A DNA stretch of 64,000 nt, taken from assembly GCF_022965805.1 (NCBI RefSeq), contig NC_133108.1, positions 38,510,051 through 38,574,050 on the forward strand, in the 5' to 3' direction. Of the stretch, positions 11,701 to 21,709 are shown piece after piece; positions within the stretch are counted from its first letter, which is position 1; every line of letters begins with the position of its first letter. Below the pieces are notes generated by a model. That model was not told where the DNA came from, did not search any database, and saw only the letters and a list, made by a program, of their open reading frames with translations. Source of the stretch: Primulina eburnea. Its lineage: Eukaryota; Streptophyta; Magnoliopsida; Lamiales; Gesneriaceae. A program made the position numbers and the translations under genes.

Positions 11701-13174
11701 ACATCGGAAAGGTATGGAGAGCATTCGTGTTGCTACCATTTTATCTGAGCCAGTTTTGTTCGCTCAGATTCGAGATGCTCAGATGTCTGATCTGAAGACT
11801 CAGAGATTAGCTCGGTTAGCGGGTGGAGATAGCGGTTTCCATTATCAGTCTAATGGTCTTCTATGTTTGTCTAATCGGGTTGTAGTACCAGAGGATGATA
11901 ATTTGAGGGAAAAGATCTTGTCTCAGGCTCATCGAAGCAAGTTGAGTGTCCATCCAGGAAGCAATAAGATGTATAAAGACTTGAGGACACGATTTTGGTG
12001 GAAAGGGATGAAGCGCAGTGTTTATCAGTTTGTTTCCAAGTGTCTTGTTTGTCAGCAGGTTAAGGCAGAGCACCGTCGACCTGGAGGATTATTGTTGAAT
12101 CTACCTATTCCTGAATGGAAGTGGGAGCATATCACGATGGATTTCATTACTCACTTGCCATTGTCTTCGAGGAATAGTGATGCTATTTGGGTAGTGGTGG
12201 ATCGACTCACCAAGTCTGCTCATTTTCTGCCTTAGAACCGTGACTTCACTTTCGATCGGATGGCTCGCTTGTACATTCAAGAGATTGTACGTTTGCATGG
12301 AGTGCCAGTCAGTATTGTTAGTGACAGGGATCCTCGTTTTACCTCACGATTTTGGGGTAGTTTCCAGTCAGCATTGGGCACTTCACTAAGTTTGAGTACG
12401 GCTTATCATCCAGAGACCGACGGTCAAATAGAGAGGACTATCCGTACACTTGAGGATATGTTGCGAGCTTGTGTTATGGATTTCGGACCCGCTTGGCAGG
12501 ATCATTTGCCTTTGATTGAGTTCGCGTACAACAACAGCTATCATCGTAGTATTGGTATGGCACCATTTGAGGCGTTGTATGGGCGACGTTGTCGTACTCC
12601 ATTATTCTGGGACGAAGTTGGGGAACGACATGTTGAGGGACCGGAGTTAGTCCAGCAGGCTATTGATATAGTTGCAGTAATCAAGAAACGGATTAAGATC
12701 GCTCAGGATCGACAGGCTAGTTATGCGAACACCAAGCGGCGACCTCTTTATTTTCAGCCAGGTGAGAAAGTGTTTCTCCGAGTTTCGCCTTTTCGCAGGA
12801 TTTTGAGATTTGGTCTCAAGGGTAAGCTATCTCCGAGATTTATTGGTCCTTTTGAGATTCTGGAATGTGTGGGAGATTTGGCTTACAGGTTAGCATTACC
12901 TCCGTATCTGTCTGGGATTCATGACGTGTTTCACGTATCCCTTTTGCGACGATATGTGGCAGATGAATCACATATTTTACATCCATCTGAAGTTCAACTT
13001 GAATCGGATTTGTCTTACGTGGAGCGACCAGTTCAGATTCTCGATCGCAAAGATAAGGTGTTGCGGAATAAGATCATTCCTCTTGTCTTAGTTCAGTGGC
13101 AGCGTAGAGGCACTGAAGAAGCCACTTGGGAGCTAGAGAGTCGTATGCGTTCGGAGCATCCAGAGCTCTTTTGA
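8756..13174 (+). pseudogene. Chromovirus gag-pol polyprotein, one premature TAG
   Basis: A single frame of 1472 sense codons interrupted only by TAG at 12233-12235. Visible order: retrotransposon Gag domain (about residues 70-200), a Cys/His motif C-A-H-C (about 260), a CCHC knuckle [14 protein letters not shown] (about 280-293), aspartic protease motif [12 protein letters not shown] (about 361-372), reverse transcriptase with FIDDIL (about 699-704), RNase H beginning VYTDAS (about 843), integrase HHCC zinc region ending C-L-V-C (about 1060-1102), then the integrase core. Its first catalytic Asp (in [10 protein letters not shown]) is before the stop; the second Asp (SDRDPRF) and the Glu (TDGQIERT) are after it. 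The tail has a GPF module and a chromodomain-like end (ATWELE). The first part would be a 1159-residue product lacking the rest of integrase. No other lesion was noticed. Confidence 0.95.
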
Positions 13175-13323
13175 GTTGTACTGTAGTTGTACTATGGATG
13201 TAAGCATGTTTTCCGTTGTAATCCAATTATCAGTTGTGTTTGGCAACAATTGAGATGTAATAACAATGTTGTTATTTCAGTTTTGTTCATCCTATAAACT
13301 TGATTTCGAGGACGAAATCTTTT

Positions 13324-13336
13324 AAGGGGGGGAGAA
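13324..13336 (+). promoter_or_regulatory. Polypurine tract
   Basis: AAGGGGGGGAGAA lies immediately before the 3' LTR and is the expected primer for plus-strand DNA synthesis. Confidence 0.9.
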
Positions 13337-14812
13337 TGTAGTAACCCGATTCCTAATTTGAGTTAATTATCGGATTAATTATATTTTCGGTGGGATCGGA
13401 AGGACCGAACAAGTGCGGATCGTCCGATGAGTTCGGATCGTCCGATGAGTTCGGATCGTCCGAGCCAGTGTCGGACCGTCCGGGACAGGTGGCTGGACAC
13501 GTGGAAGGGTTCTGGACACGTGGTAAGGTTCGGATCATCCGATTGGGGTTCGGATCGTCCGAGACAGGTGGCTGTACTCGTGGAAGTCATGCAAGGATCG
13601 GATCGTCCGATCAGAGTTCGGACCGTCCGAAGTGTGCCGGATCGGAGCTTCCGAAATGGTTCGGATCGTCCGAACATTAGCTATAAATAGAGGCGCGAGG
13701 CTTCATTTGTGACTCGCCAATTCAGAGAGTTCCATAGCATTTCAGTCGCTTCTGTGAGATTCTAGTCTTTTTCCGAGGTTCGGGCACTAGCGGGGAGCTG
13801 CTGGTCTTGTAGCGGAGCTGTGCTCTAGTTGGGAGCTAGCGGCATCAGTGGGCTAGCGACGGACGAAGGTTTGGAATTGTATCAGTATTATCTCAGGATT
13901 ATCTAGTTAAGTCTGGTAGATAAGTTTTAGTGATGGTTTTCACTTGATGCATAGGCTTGGACTAGACCTGTTGTCTGGTTATTCCAGTGGATTAGGATTG
14001 CTGTGATAGAGGTACGAAAGTACTATCCGAGATATCCTGGTTGAGTATACATTCTTATATGTGTTGCATGATTATGTGGTGCATTGATATATGTCATATG
14101 ATGCATGCTATTATGTCACGTTTATTACTGCACGTTGCATTTCATGTTGAGCCGTATCTCCTTCGAGATAGCCTTTACTGTTGAGCTGTATCTCTTTCGA
14201 GATAAGCTATATATCTTGTGGGGCCGCTCAGCCCTGTCTTGTCTTGTGGACGCATGGACACCGAGAGTACACAGTGGCCGACGGGTCCGGAGGGCTTCGG
14301 TGATCCGGGACATTTTAGGTCCACGTCTGTTCTTGCAGTGGATGCAGTGACCCAGAGGTAGGACCACGCGGCACTATCCACTTGGCGCCTCTAGACTGAG
14401 CATTTTGAGATCTTTTGTGATTCCTGTTTCTTGACTACCCTGGTATCATATCATAGCATGTGCATTTCATATAGGTTTGTATACTCATGCTTTTGTACTG
14501 GGCGTTCTTATCGCTCACGTCCTCGGTTTTGTTTATCTTGGACACCCCATTTCCACGGGGCAGGCCTCAGGTTGGATGGCTCAGGAGGAGGAGGAGGACG
14601 TTGAGTAGCCGGTGGAGTTATTTATTCAGTACTCTTTGATTCGATATGGTTGTACCGTATACTTTCTTTTCATTCTGAGTTATGGATTTTCGATGGGGTT
14701 GTATAACTATCATTTGTTGACCTTTTCCGCTATTATCTCTGATTGTTATTAATTAAGTTAAGTTGCATGCTTAGTTCTTGATTAGTAGGTGATTCTGGAA
14801 CGGGTCACTACA
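13337..14812 (+). repeat. 3' LTR of the chromovirus
   Basis: 1476 bp. It is identical to the 5' LTR except for an extra 18-bp unit GATGAGTTCGGATCGTCC near 13440, a 3-bp deletion near 14680, G to A at about 14366 and T to C at about 14457. TATA box at 13682-13689. Confidence 0.97.
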
Positions 14813-14817
14813 AGTAG
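14813..14817. repeat. Right target-site duplication AGTAG
   Basis: Exact copy of 7191-7195. Confidence 0.95.
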
Positions 14818-15954
14818 AATCCACGCACGTTAGTGAACTGGTCAGAAAGTCACCGAAAGCGGTTAGTTTTTGGTAGCGAAGTTGCTAGCCATCCAATTTT
14901 AAAATTCAAATTTTAGACAATATATATCATTTTTCTTGGAAAACTTTGTATACAAAAATTGTAGATCATGATGAATGGAGTCTGTCCAAAAAAACTCAGC
15001 TGCGCGTCGCGTCGGAGTCACCTTCACGCGAGGCAACATACACGCGCTGCCCCGTTGACCAAATTTTTAGTGTCTGCACTTTTTCTACACTATAATTTCA
15101 AATTTCAAAGCTTTTGGACTAGTCTATGAATTTATATGAAATTTTGAAGGAAAAACAAAATTAAGTTCCACAAAGTTTTGGGATGGTTATCTTCAATTTT
15201 GTTGCTTCTGTATTTCCATCATGTACACTGTTTTTGAACTTAAGTATAGAAAGAAAATTGTTGAACATGATGCCAAGTATTCTCAAGGTTCATTCAATGG
15301 CCAGAAACAGTAGAGCAAGTCTCTTTTTTCGGGCCGGAAAAACCCATAGTCAACAAGCATGAAAATATACGACCTGGATAGAATGAGTTCAGAATTAGAA
15401 AATAATTTTCTATACAAAAGTTATAACATTTTACAAAATACACTGTGAAAATTTCAGAATTTTTAGAATTAATTCGAATTATTATGATTTTTCTTGTAAT
15501 TTTAAAGTGTGTCAAAGCACCAATTTTAATCAAATTTTGAATTTAGATAAATTAATTATCGAGGAATCTTCCTAACACATGAATTATCACAAAATTGATG
15601 AATATATGAATATTGAAGCAATTGGATTATCAAAACAAATAACTGAGTGAGATAGGAAGGTGAGATTTATTACTGCGTCTAGATTTAATTTTGAAGATTT
15701 ATTTCACAATTCTCTATGACCTGATGCAAATTGTGTTCCACGAACTACATTAACTCAAACATTTAAGTGACTAATTCCTGAAAAAAGAAAAAAATAATTA
15801 AAGAATTTATTAACTTACAAAATAATTGACAAATTCATTCGTATATGAGAATTATTTGTCATTTGAATGGATATTTTATTCTTAAAAATAAAATTAGATT
15901 TGAAATTATATATTATATATTTTTAAATATATGATTCAAACCATAACCGTAACT
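14818..15954. other. Old repeat sequence and AT-rich DNA, no gene
   Basis: Right flank of the chromovirus. Around 14995-15060 it has a GC-rich patch with repeated CGCG words, like the patches at 6670-6860, so it may belong to the same old element that was split by the insertion. The rest up to the MULE is AT-rich with no coding potential that I can recognise. Confidence 0.4.
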
Positions 15955-16231
15955 GTAACCGTAACCCATTTCCGTCCTTATTGTTAACCGCTTTTCCCAT
16001 TTCAGTACCTTTTCATTTTTGACTGTTTAACTAATCCTTCAAGTTTTCAAAATCTTCCCTAATTGGTCCCTGACGTTATGTTGACGTTAAGATTAACGTT
16101 GAACCACATGTGTGCCTCTCACGTGATCTTTTCTTCTTGAAGGCAGTCGATTATTCTCCAAATCATTCACTAGTAACCACAACGACGACCCTAAATCCCC
16201 AAATCAAAGAATCCTAATTCGAAACCCACGA
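15955..16231 (+). repeat. Left terminal inverted repeat of the MULE
   Basis: Matches the reverse complement of 21187-21479 over almost its whole length, for example CCTAATTGGTCCCTGACGTT, GATTAACGTTG and CACATGTGTGCCTCTCACGT in order, down to the CAACGACGACCCTAAATCCC end. The outermost 15 bp or so are diverged. It leads directly into the 5' region of the gene at 16285 and contains CACGTG and ACGTTA words that could be promoter elements. Confidence 0.85.
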
Positions 16232-16284
16232 CGAACTTGAAGAAAATTTAGCAATTTCATATTCAATCTACAACAACATTTGCC

Positions 16285-17103
16285 ATGGTAAAGGCTTTTA
16301 ATTATTTTCCATGATTTTGTTGTAGGTTCTCGATTACTATGTTCGTAGCATTCTTAATTTTTGATCTTTTATGTAATTTTGAAGTGGATGTGAGTTGATC
16401 CTAAATTGTTAATGGAATATATATGTATATACTGTATCTCTACATTTTGGAGTATAAATTTCGAAGGTGGTTTAGCACTATTTTTCTAATTTGTTAGGCA
16501 CATATAAGTAGCATAATTATAATGCTTGGATTTATTTTATTTGGTGTAGTTTTTTGGAATTCTCCTACTTAGTTAAATTTAATTTTTTAATTTTGATAAT
16601 TTTTTCAACAGATTACAAGCATTTTTTATTTAATTACTAATTTATTGTGTATTTTTTAACTTTCTCTGTGTTTTTGTATGATTTTTTTGTTGAAATTTGA
16701 AAATTCTTATTTAATGTAGAGGAAAACATATGTTGTATTTGTTGGACGAAAACCTGATGTTTACGACAATTGGGCGGAGGCTCAAGTGCAAGTGAGTAAA
16801 TACAGTGGAGCTTCTCACAAATCCTATTGAACTAGAGAAGAGGCATTGAAATCATTCGATGAGTTTATGAAGAAACAATCTGTTGGAGTTGCTACTTATA
16901 ACTCTAACGAGGCAAAATGTTCAAGTTCAACATGTGATGCAAGTTTGAGTAAAAAACCAAAAGAGTATGAAAGAATAGCCCACTTAATAGATGCTCAAAT
17001 GGAATTGGAACGTGAGAGTCGCAAAAATGCACTGAAAATGGAAGAGTTATCTAAAGAGATCAAAGAAATACTAGAGTTTCTACACATTGGTGAAGATAAA
17101 TAG
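16285..17103 (+). pseudogene. MULE second gene: RNase H1 N-terminal (viroplasmin-like) domain
   Basis: Reconstructed as ATG at 16285-16287, an intron 16288-16719 (GTAAAG...AATGTAG) and exon 2 from 16720 to TAG 17101-17103, 128 codons. Exon 2 opens with YVVFVGRKPDVYDNWAEAQV, the signature of the RNase H1 N-terminal domain (shared with caulimovirus viroplasmin), followed by Q-V-S-K-Y-S-G-A and ending EALKSFDEFM; this fold binds RNA-DNA hybrids or dsRNA. A Ser/Cys linker and a charged helix (about residues 85-125, E/K-rich with Leu/Ile/Met spacing) follow. There is no RNase H catalytic domain. An in-frame TGA at 16828-16830, in the middle of the domain, makes this copy a pseudogene. The first exon would code only Met, with the rest 5' UTR in the TIR. 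Intron and start are inferred from splice signals and frame. Confidence 0.7.
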
Positions 17104-17754
17104 AGTAGTTATTGCTTGTGTTGGTGGCGCAACTAATGAGGCACATCTAAGTGAGGAAAAGAAAGAAGAGGAGGAGAGTGATGATGCATATGTTTCTACC
17201 TTTTTCAATCATGTTGCACTTGTGTTGGAACTAAGTTGGTTTTTTGGATTATGGGATTTGAATTAAGAATACAACAATTAGTCTTTAACATTGACTTGAG
17301 TAAGATGTTTAATATTCATCTTTGTGTCCAATGTTTAATATTGTTTAATACTAGAATATTCAAGAAGACTAGAATCATTCTGTGTCCAATGTTTAATATT
17401 GATCTTGGAATCTTAGCATAATTTACTGGTGGCCATTCTTAAGAAAATCAGAGAACCATTCCATGAAAAAAAAAAGAAGATGCGTTCCATTCCAAGAAAA
17501 AAAGATGTCCATATTCGAGGGCTAAAAAAGAATTGATTCGTTAAAGCTACTAATTTCATAACCACAACAATCACTGCAACAACCATTAAAATCCAACAAA
17601 AAACAAATTACATGTCCACAACCACTACTTCCATAAAATTTAGAATCCAACAAAACAATAACATGTGTTTTTTTCTCTGTGATCATGTCCACAACCACTA
17701 CTTTCATCAACATTTACTTCATCAACCACTAGTTCCACTTGATTCTATCGTTGT
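17104..17754. other. Spacer between the two convergent MULE genes
   Basis: 3' regions of both MULE genes. It has repeated GTGTCCAATGTTTAATATTG words at 17325-17405 and a duplicated CATGTCCACAACCACTACTT segment (about 17610 and 17685). No further coding sequence recognised. Confidence 0.5.
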
Positions 17755-20700
17755 TTATTTTCTTTGATCATCCAATGAGGCTCTCAAATTTGATACAATT
17801 ACGTAGTTCCTTCCTCCTTTCACAATGACATGCATTTGTTTGTTGAATACTTTATGGACCTGAGAAAAAGATTAAAAAATTGAAACATTTCCAAAGAAAA
17901 AAATGTATCAGGTTTAGTTGCACTTACATTCATAGATGAGATTGTGTTGGAGCTGCCCCTAATTGTCACTCTAGTTGCACGTTGTCGTATGACCTGAAAA
18001 TAGTCAATTAAATCGAAGAACTTGTAAAAAAATTATTGTCACTTTAAACAAACGTAAATACACAACAAATTGTTGATAACATGCAGTTTTTTTCTTTTTT
18101 TGAATGCTGCTTCAGCATGTTCTGCGGTTTTATTGGATATGAATCTTTCGCTTTCATCTGACATTGACTCGCCTTGTGTAGTCGCACCAAGCTCGGCTTC
18201 ATTGCATGTTTGTGGTGCAGATTCTATGTCACCTATTAAATGCTAAATATTATCATGCTAAAAATTTAAATAAGAAACTTAAATAACACAAAAGTAACTC
18301 CTCAACATCGCCTATATCCATTTCATTGTAATTTTGTGGTGTTTCAGTTTCAACTCTGTACATTTCATTGTTATCTTATGTTGTCCTATCTAAACCACTT
18401 GATTTAGATATGCTGCAACTCCTTTGATTGTGTCCAAACCCACCACATGTTCGACATTTGTTGTTTTGTTTCACACCTTTCAGCTTTAATTGACTTGAAG
18501 CTGGAACTTCATAAGGTTGTCGCCTTCTCAACTTTGCTGGCCTACCAACTTTTTCCTTATAAATTGGTGGTAATTGAGGGATTAATTGGCATTCAGGCCA
18601 CATGGCTGGTCCATCAATGGGCATGATGGATCGCGAATAACAATGCTTGTATTTCAAAACACTGTAAAAACGATGTACATAAGCCTCAGGGTTCTCTTGC
18701 TTACACCAAATAGCACAAACAACATGTGTACATGAAATTCCAGTCAAATCCAATTTCCTACAACTTCAACTCATCCTACACAGGTCAACAGAGTGCTGCT
18801 GGTGTAATCCAGTGATCTGAAAATGTGCATCATCAGCCATCAAAGGACTAAAAGCAGCTGCTTGCTTGCTATTCTTTGCCAAGAAAACTTTAATTTTGGA
18901 CAGATCACACCATCCCATTTCTCGGCCTTCTCTCTGTTGGTTTGAAACCTGGCCATCAAAAAATTTCTTATTGTTTCAAACATTGAAATGATTGGTTTTT
19001 CTCTTGCATCTAAAATCATGCTGTTGAAACACTCACACATGTTGTTAAGAAGTATATCACATTTTGGAATTGTGCTAAAGTATGCCTTGGACCAGTGTTG
19101 TTCAGGTTTTTTTGCCAACCAAATATAGGCATCATGATTAATTTTCTTCAATTCTTCCATCCGCCTTTTGAACTCTTCAACTCTTGTCGCCCTAGCCGCA
19201 ACCCAAAGAGCATTTTTTATCGCCAAACCTCTGAATCCATCATATTTCATGTTTGTGTATAGATGCCTAATACAGAATCTATTTTCGGCATTTGGAAACA
19301 AATTCTCAAATGCAGGGATCAAGCTTTTTTGCTTATCAGACATGAATGTCCAACCATATTGATTCTCAAAGCCAATATCGTTATCCAAAAACCTCAGAAA
19401 CCACATCCAACTATCTTTTGTCTCTCCTTCCACCAATGCATAAGCAATAAGAAAAATGTTGTTATTTGGATCTAGGCCAACTGCTGTCAACAACTGCCCA
19501 CCACTATTGGTTTTCAAAAAACATCCATCAACTCCAACCACAGGTCTACAAGACTCTTTAAAACCTTGTTTACATGCCGAAAAGCACACATACAACCTTT
19601 GAAATCTTGGCCCATCATCTTCATCAGTCAGTTTCAGAATCACAGAAGCACCATCATCGGACCTTTTCAGTTCAGCACAATAATTTCTTATTCGGCAAAA
19701 TTGTTCCGCTATGCTACCATCAGCTAGCTTCAATGCTTTTTTCTGACCTAAATAAGCTTGTTTATATGTGAGGGCTACATTCAAAGTAGATTTAACCTCT
19801 TCTCTAAACTCTCTGGTACCTAACTTAGGATTTGATTTCAATTTATTCACAAAAGTTTCACCTCACCAGCTTGACTTGATGTTTTTGTTCTTAACACTCC
19901 AATAGCAATTTTTGTGCTCAGATACAAATGTCTTTATCTGCCAGCAAATGTCCTTATTCATTGGTGACACATGAATAACCCATTCACATACTTGATTTTT
20001 GCACACACCTCGAAGCCTACTTTTGTCATTCTTGACAAAGTTAACTACCATCCCTCGTCTGATACAATGACTTTCTATAGCAAACTTTCCTTCTTTTTTT
20101 GAATCAAATATCATATCAATCTTAAAATCAGGATTTTCCAAATATTCATACATTTGGAATTTTTGTGGATCTTCCTCTTCAGAATCAAATGTACTCTCTA
20201 ACTCATCACTTTTTGCACAATTATCATCTCCTTCATCACCTTGCATTCTCTCAAACAAATCATTGGAAATATCACCATCAATGATTATATTTCCCCCTCT
20301 CTCTTATAATTTTCATCTTCTTCAAAATCAAATTCACTATAGTTAAATTCTTCATCATCTTGACCATTGATTCCAACCCTTGTTCTCGGTTCAACTTCTT
20401 TTGGTTTCTCTAAAACACCATATGCTTCTATCCGATTTATTGAAACACATTCATCATGTTCAATATAAATTTCCACTTCATGGTTTTTGGGGACATGGTT
20501 CCTAATTTCAACCACAGCAGCATCACTTTCCAAATATCTACCATCGTTCAAAGATTTACCGATTTTGTGCCAAAATCTGAACCTATCTTTGTCCAGGCAT
20601 CCTACTTCCTTAGCTAACCCCATAGTTCAATCAAGCCTATCTTATCCATATCCACAAAATCAAAGAATTCAGTACTCCCACCTTTGTACATTTTCCTCTT

Positions 20701-20763
20701 CCGATCGGTTTCCATTGAACAATTGTAGTACAATTTAATTGTAAAAAGAGTGGGTTCTCGCAT
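17755..20763 (-). pseudogene. Decayed mudrA-like MULE transposase
   Basis: Read leftward. The start MREPTLFTIKLYYN at 20763 begins a PB1-like N-terminal segment. A frame change near 20620 leads to RFRFWHKIGKSLNDGRYL; another near 20285 leads into the MuDR N-terminal zinc-binding-like region (C-K-N-Q-V-C-E-W-V-I-H-V, about 20000). TGA at 19865-19863 is followed by the DDE core (VVGVDGCFLK near 19530, FMSDKQKSLI near 19340, FCIRHL near 19270). A frameshift lies near 18890. A second TGA at 18768-18766 replaces the first Cys of the SWIM finger (x-S-C...C-T-H). Then comes a CCHC knuckle CRTCGGFGHNQRSC near 18440. Likely extra 3' exons are at about 18232-18081, 17993-17928 and 17859-17755, each with splice signals and compatible phase. 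It catalyses cut-and-paste transposition in intact relatives; this copy is dead. Confidence 0.8.
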
Positions 20764-20989
20764 CCAGCCTAACAAACAAAATTTTAACATCCCGTAAATG
20801 TGATAAATCTCGATAAATTTATCCAAACAGTTATCAAACTAAAAAAGGAAACATTATCATAATTCGGGGTGAGTTCAATTGAAAATTTACTTCTTTTAGC
20901 CAATACCGCCTTCCACTTTAGCAAATCTACCAATCTTTAATTTCAAAAAAAAAAAATTAACATGTGACACAAAAATGTGAGTCAAAAAT

Positions 20990-21186
20990 TGAAAATAATT
21001 TAATCAAGGAAGGTTTTTAAATTCTTACGGGCTGAATTCTTTCATTTCGGGCTGAAAGATTCCCAGTATCATCTTAGGGGCTGAAAGCTTGCCATTAATG
21101 TCTTTGGGGGTGAAAGCTTACTTCGAAGGGGATGAAATCTTGCCATTACCGTCTGCAACCATTCACACTTCTCTTTCCTGCCATCG
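20990..21186. repeat. Subterminal GGGGCTGAAAGCTTGCCATT repeats
   Basis: Four to five imperfect units built on GGGGCTGAAAGCTTGCCATT (20-30 bp) between the transposase start and the right TIR. A related GGGGCTGAATTCTTTGATTTG word lies at the TIR inner edge. They lie in the transposase 5' UTR/promoter and could be subterminal binding sites; no counterpart was seen at the left end. Confidence 0.5.
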
Positions 21187-21479
21187 TTTGATTTGGGGAG
21201 TTAGGGTTGTCGTAGGGGCTGAATTCTTTGATTTGGGGATTTAGGGTTGTCGTTGTGGCTACCAGTGAAATGATTTGGGGAATAATCGACTGCCTTCAAG
21301 AAGAAAAGATCACGTGAGAGGCACACATGTGGGCCAACGTTAATCTTAACGACAACATAACGTCAGGGACCAATTAGGGAAGATTTTGAAAAATTGAAAG
21401 ATTACTTAAGCATTCAAAAATGAAAAAGGTAGAAATGAGAAAAGTCGTTAACAATAAAGACGAAAATAAGTATTATCCC
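21187..21479 (-). repeat. Right terminal inverted repeat of the MULE
   Basis: Reverse complement of 15955-16231 with small differences; the outer end reads GGGATAATACTTATTTTCGTC on the minus strand. The inner end has an extra duplicated TTTGATTTGGGGANTTAGGG segment (about 21187 and 21222) that the left TIR lacks. The outer end is 230 bp upstream of the start codon of the FIP1-like gene. Confidence 0.85.
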
Positions 21480-21489
21480 AAATGTATTG

Positions 21490-21609
21490 TGTAGAGTGGA
21501 GGATTTTTGTATAGTCTAAACAACAATTCCGAACCGTAGTCATGTCAGCTGGTCTAGGGTTTTTGAATAGTTGAAACAACGTATTCGAACCGGGGTCACG
21601 GTCACGTCA
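21490..21609 (+). repeat. Imperfect direct repeat in the FIP1-like promoter
   Basis: The segment TAGTCTAAACAACAATTCCG, AACCGTAGTCATGTCAGC recurs as TAGTTGAAACAACGTATTCG, AACCGGGGTCACGGTCACGT-CAGC about 60 bp later. The copies end in ATGTCAGC and ACGTCAGC; the latter contains an ACGT core such as bZIP factors bind. It lies between the MULE and the TATA box. Confidence 0.55.
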
Positions 21610-21640
21610 GCGTATTAACTTTTCGTTATTCGCTGAACGG

Positions 21641-21647
21641 TATAAAT
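21641..21647 (+). promoter_or_regulatory. Candidate TATA box of the FIP1-like gene
   Basis: TATAAAT 69 bp before the start codon at 21710, in a GC-richer stretch (GAACGGTATAAATGCGTTTCC). Spacing leaves a 5' UTR of about 35-40 bp. Confidence 0.55.
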
Positions 21648-21709
21648 GCGTTTCCGTTCAGCCTTGCCAAAACCCTTGATTTCTCTCCAAAACAACGCGC
21701 CACCCACTC

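Larger units (their letters stand above)
7196..14812 (+). mobile_element. Young Ty3/gypsy chromovirus (Tekay-like), full length
   Basis: Complete 7.6-kb LTR retrotransposon: 5' LTR 7196-8656, PBS at 8661, gag-pol 8756-13174, polypurine tract at 13324, 3' LTR 13337-14812, flanked by AGTAG on both sides. Domain order protease-RT-RNase H-integrase is that of Ty3/gypsy, and the C-terminus ends in a chromodomain-like segment, placing it among chromoviruses, probably Tekay/Del. The LTRs differ by two substitutions plus an 18-bp and a 3-bp indel, so insertion was very recent. A single in-frame TAG in integrase means this copy cannot make full-length Pol without readthrough. It lies in older retroelement debris. 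Confidence 0.95.
15955..21479. mobile_element. MuDR-type Mutator-like element with two convergent genes
   Basis: A 5.5-kb element bounded by terminal inverted repeats of about 280 bp. Inside, a mudrA-like transposase gene runs leftward from near the right TIR (20763 to 17755) and a second gene runs rightward from near the left TIR (16285 to 17103), so both are promoted from the TIR side and converge, as in maize MuDR. The second gene encodes an RNase H1 N-terminal-like domain rather than a mudrB product. Both genes carry stops, so the element is inactive. A 9-bp target duplication could not be established: AAATGTATT follows the right end but the left outer end is degraded. Confidence 0.8.

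Noticed and set aside
12233..12235. Programmed stop-codon readthrough in the chromovirus pol
   Set aside because: The stop is within the integrase core and not at the gag-pol junction, where recoding usually occurs in retroelements; no obvious recoding signal noticed downstream.
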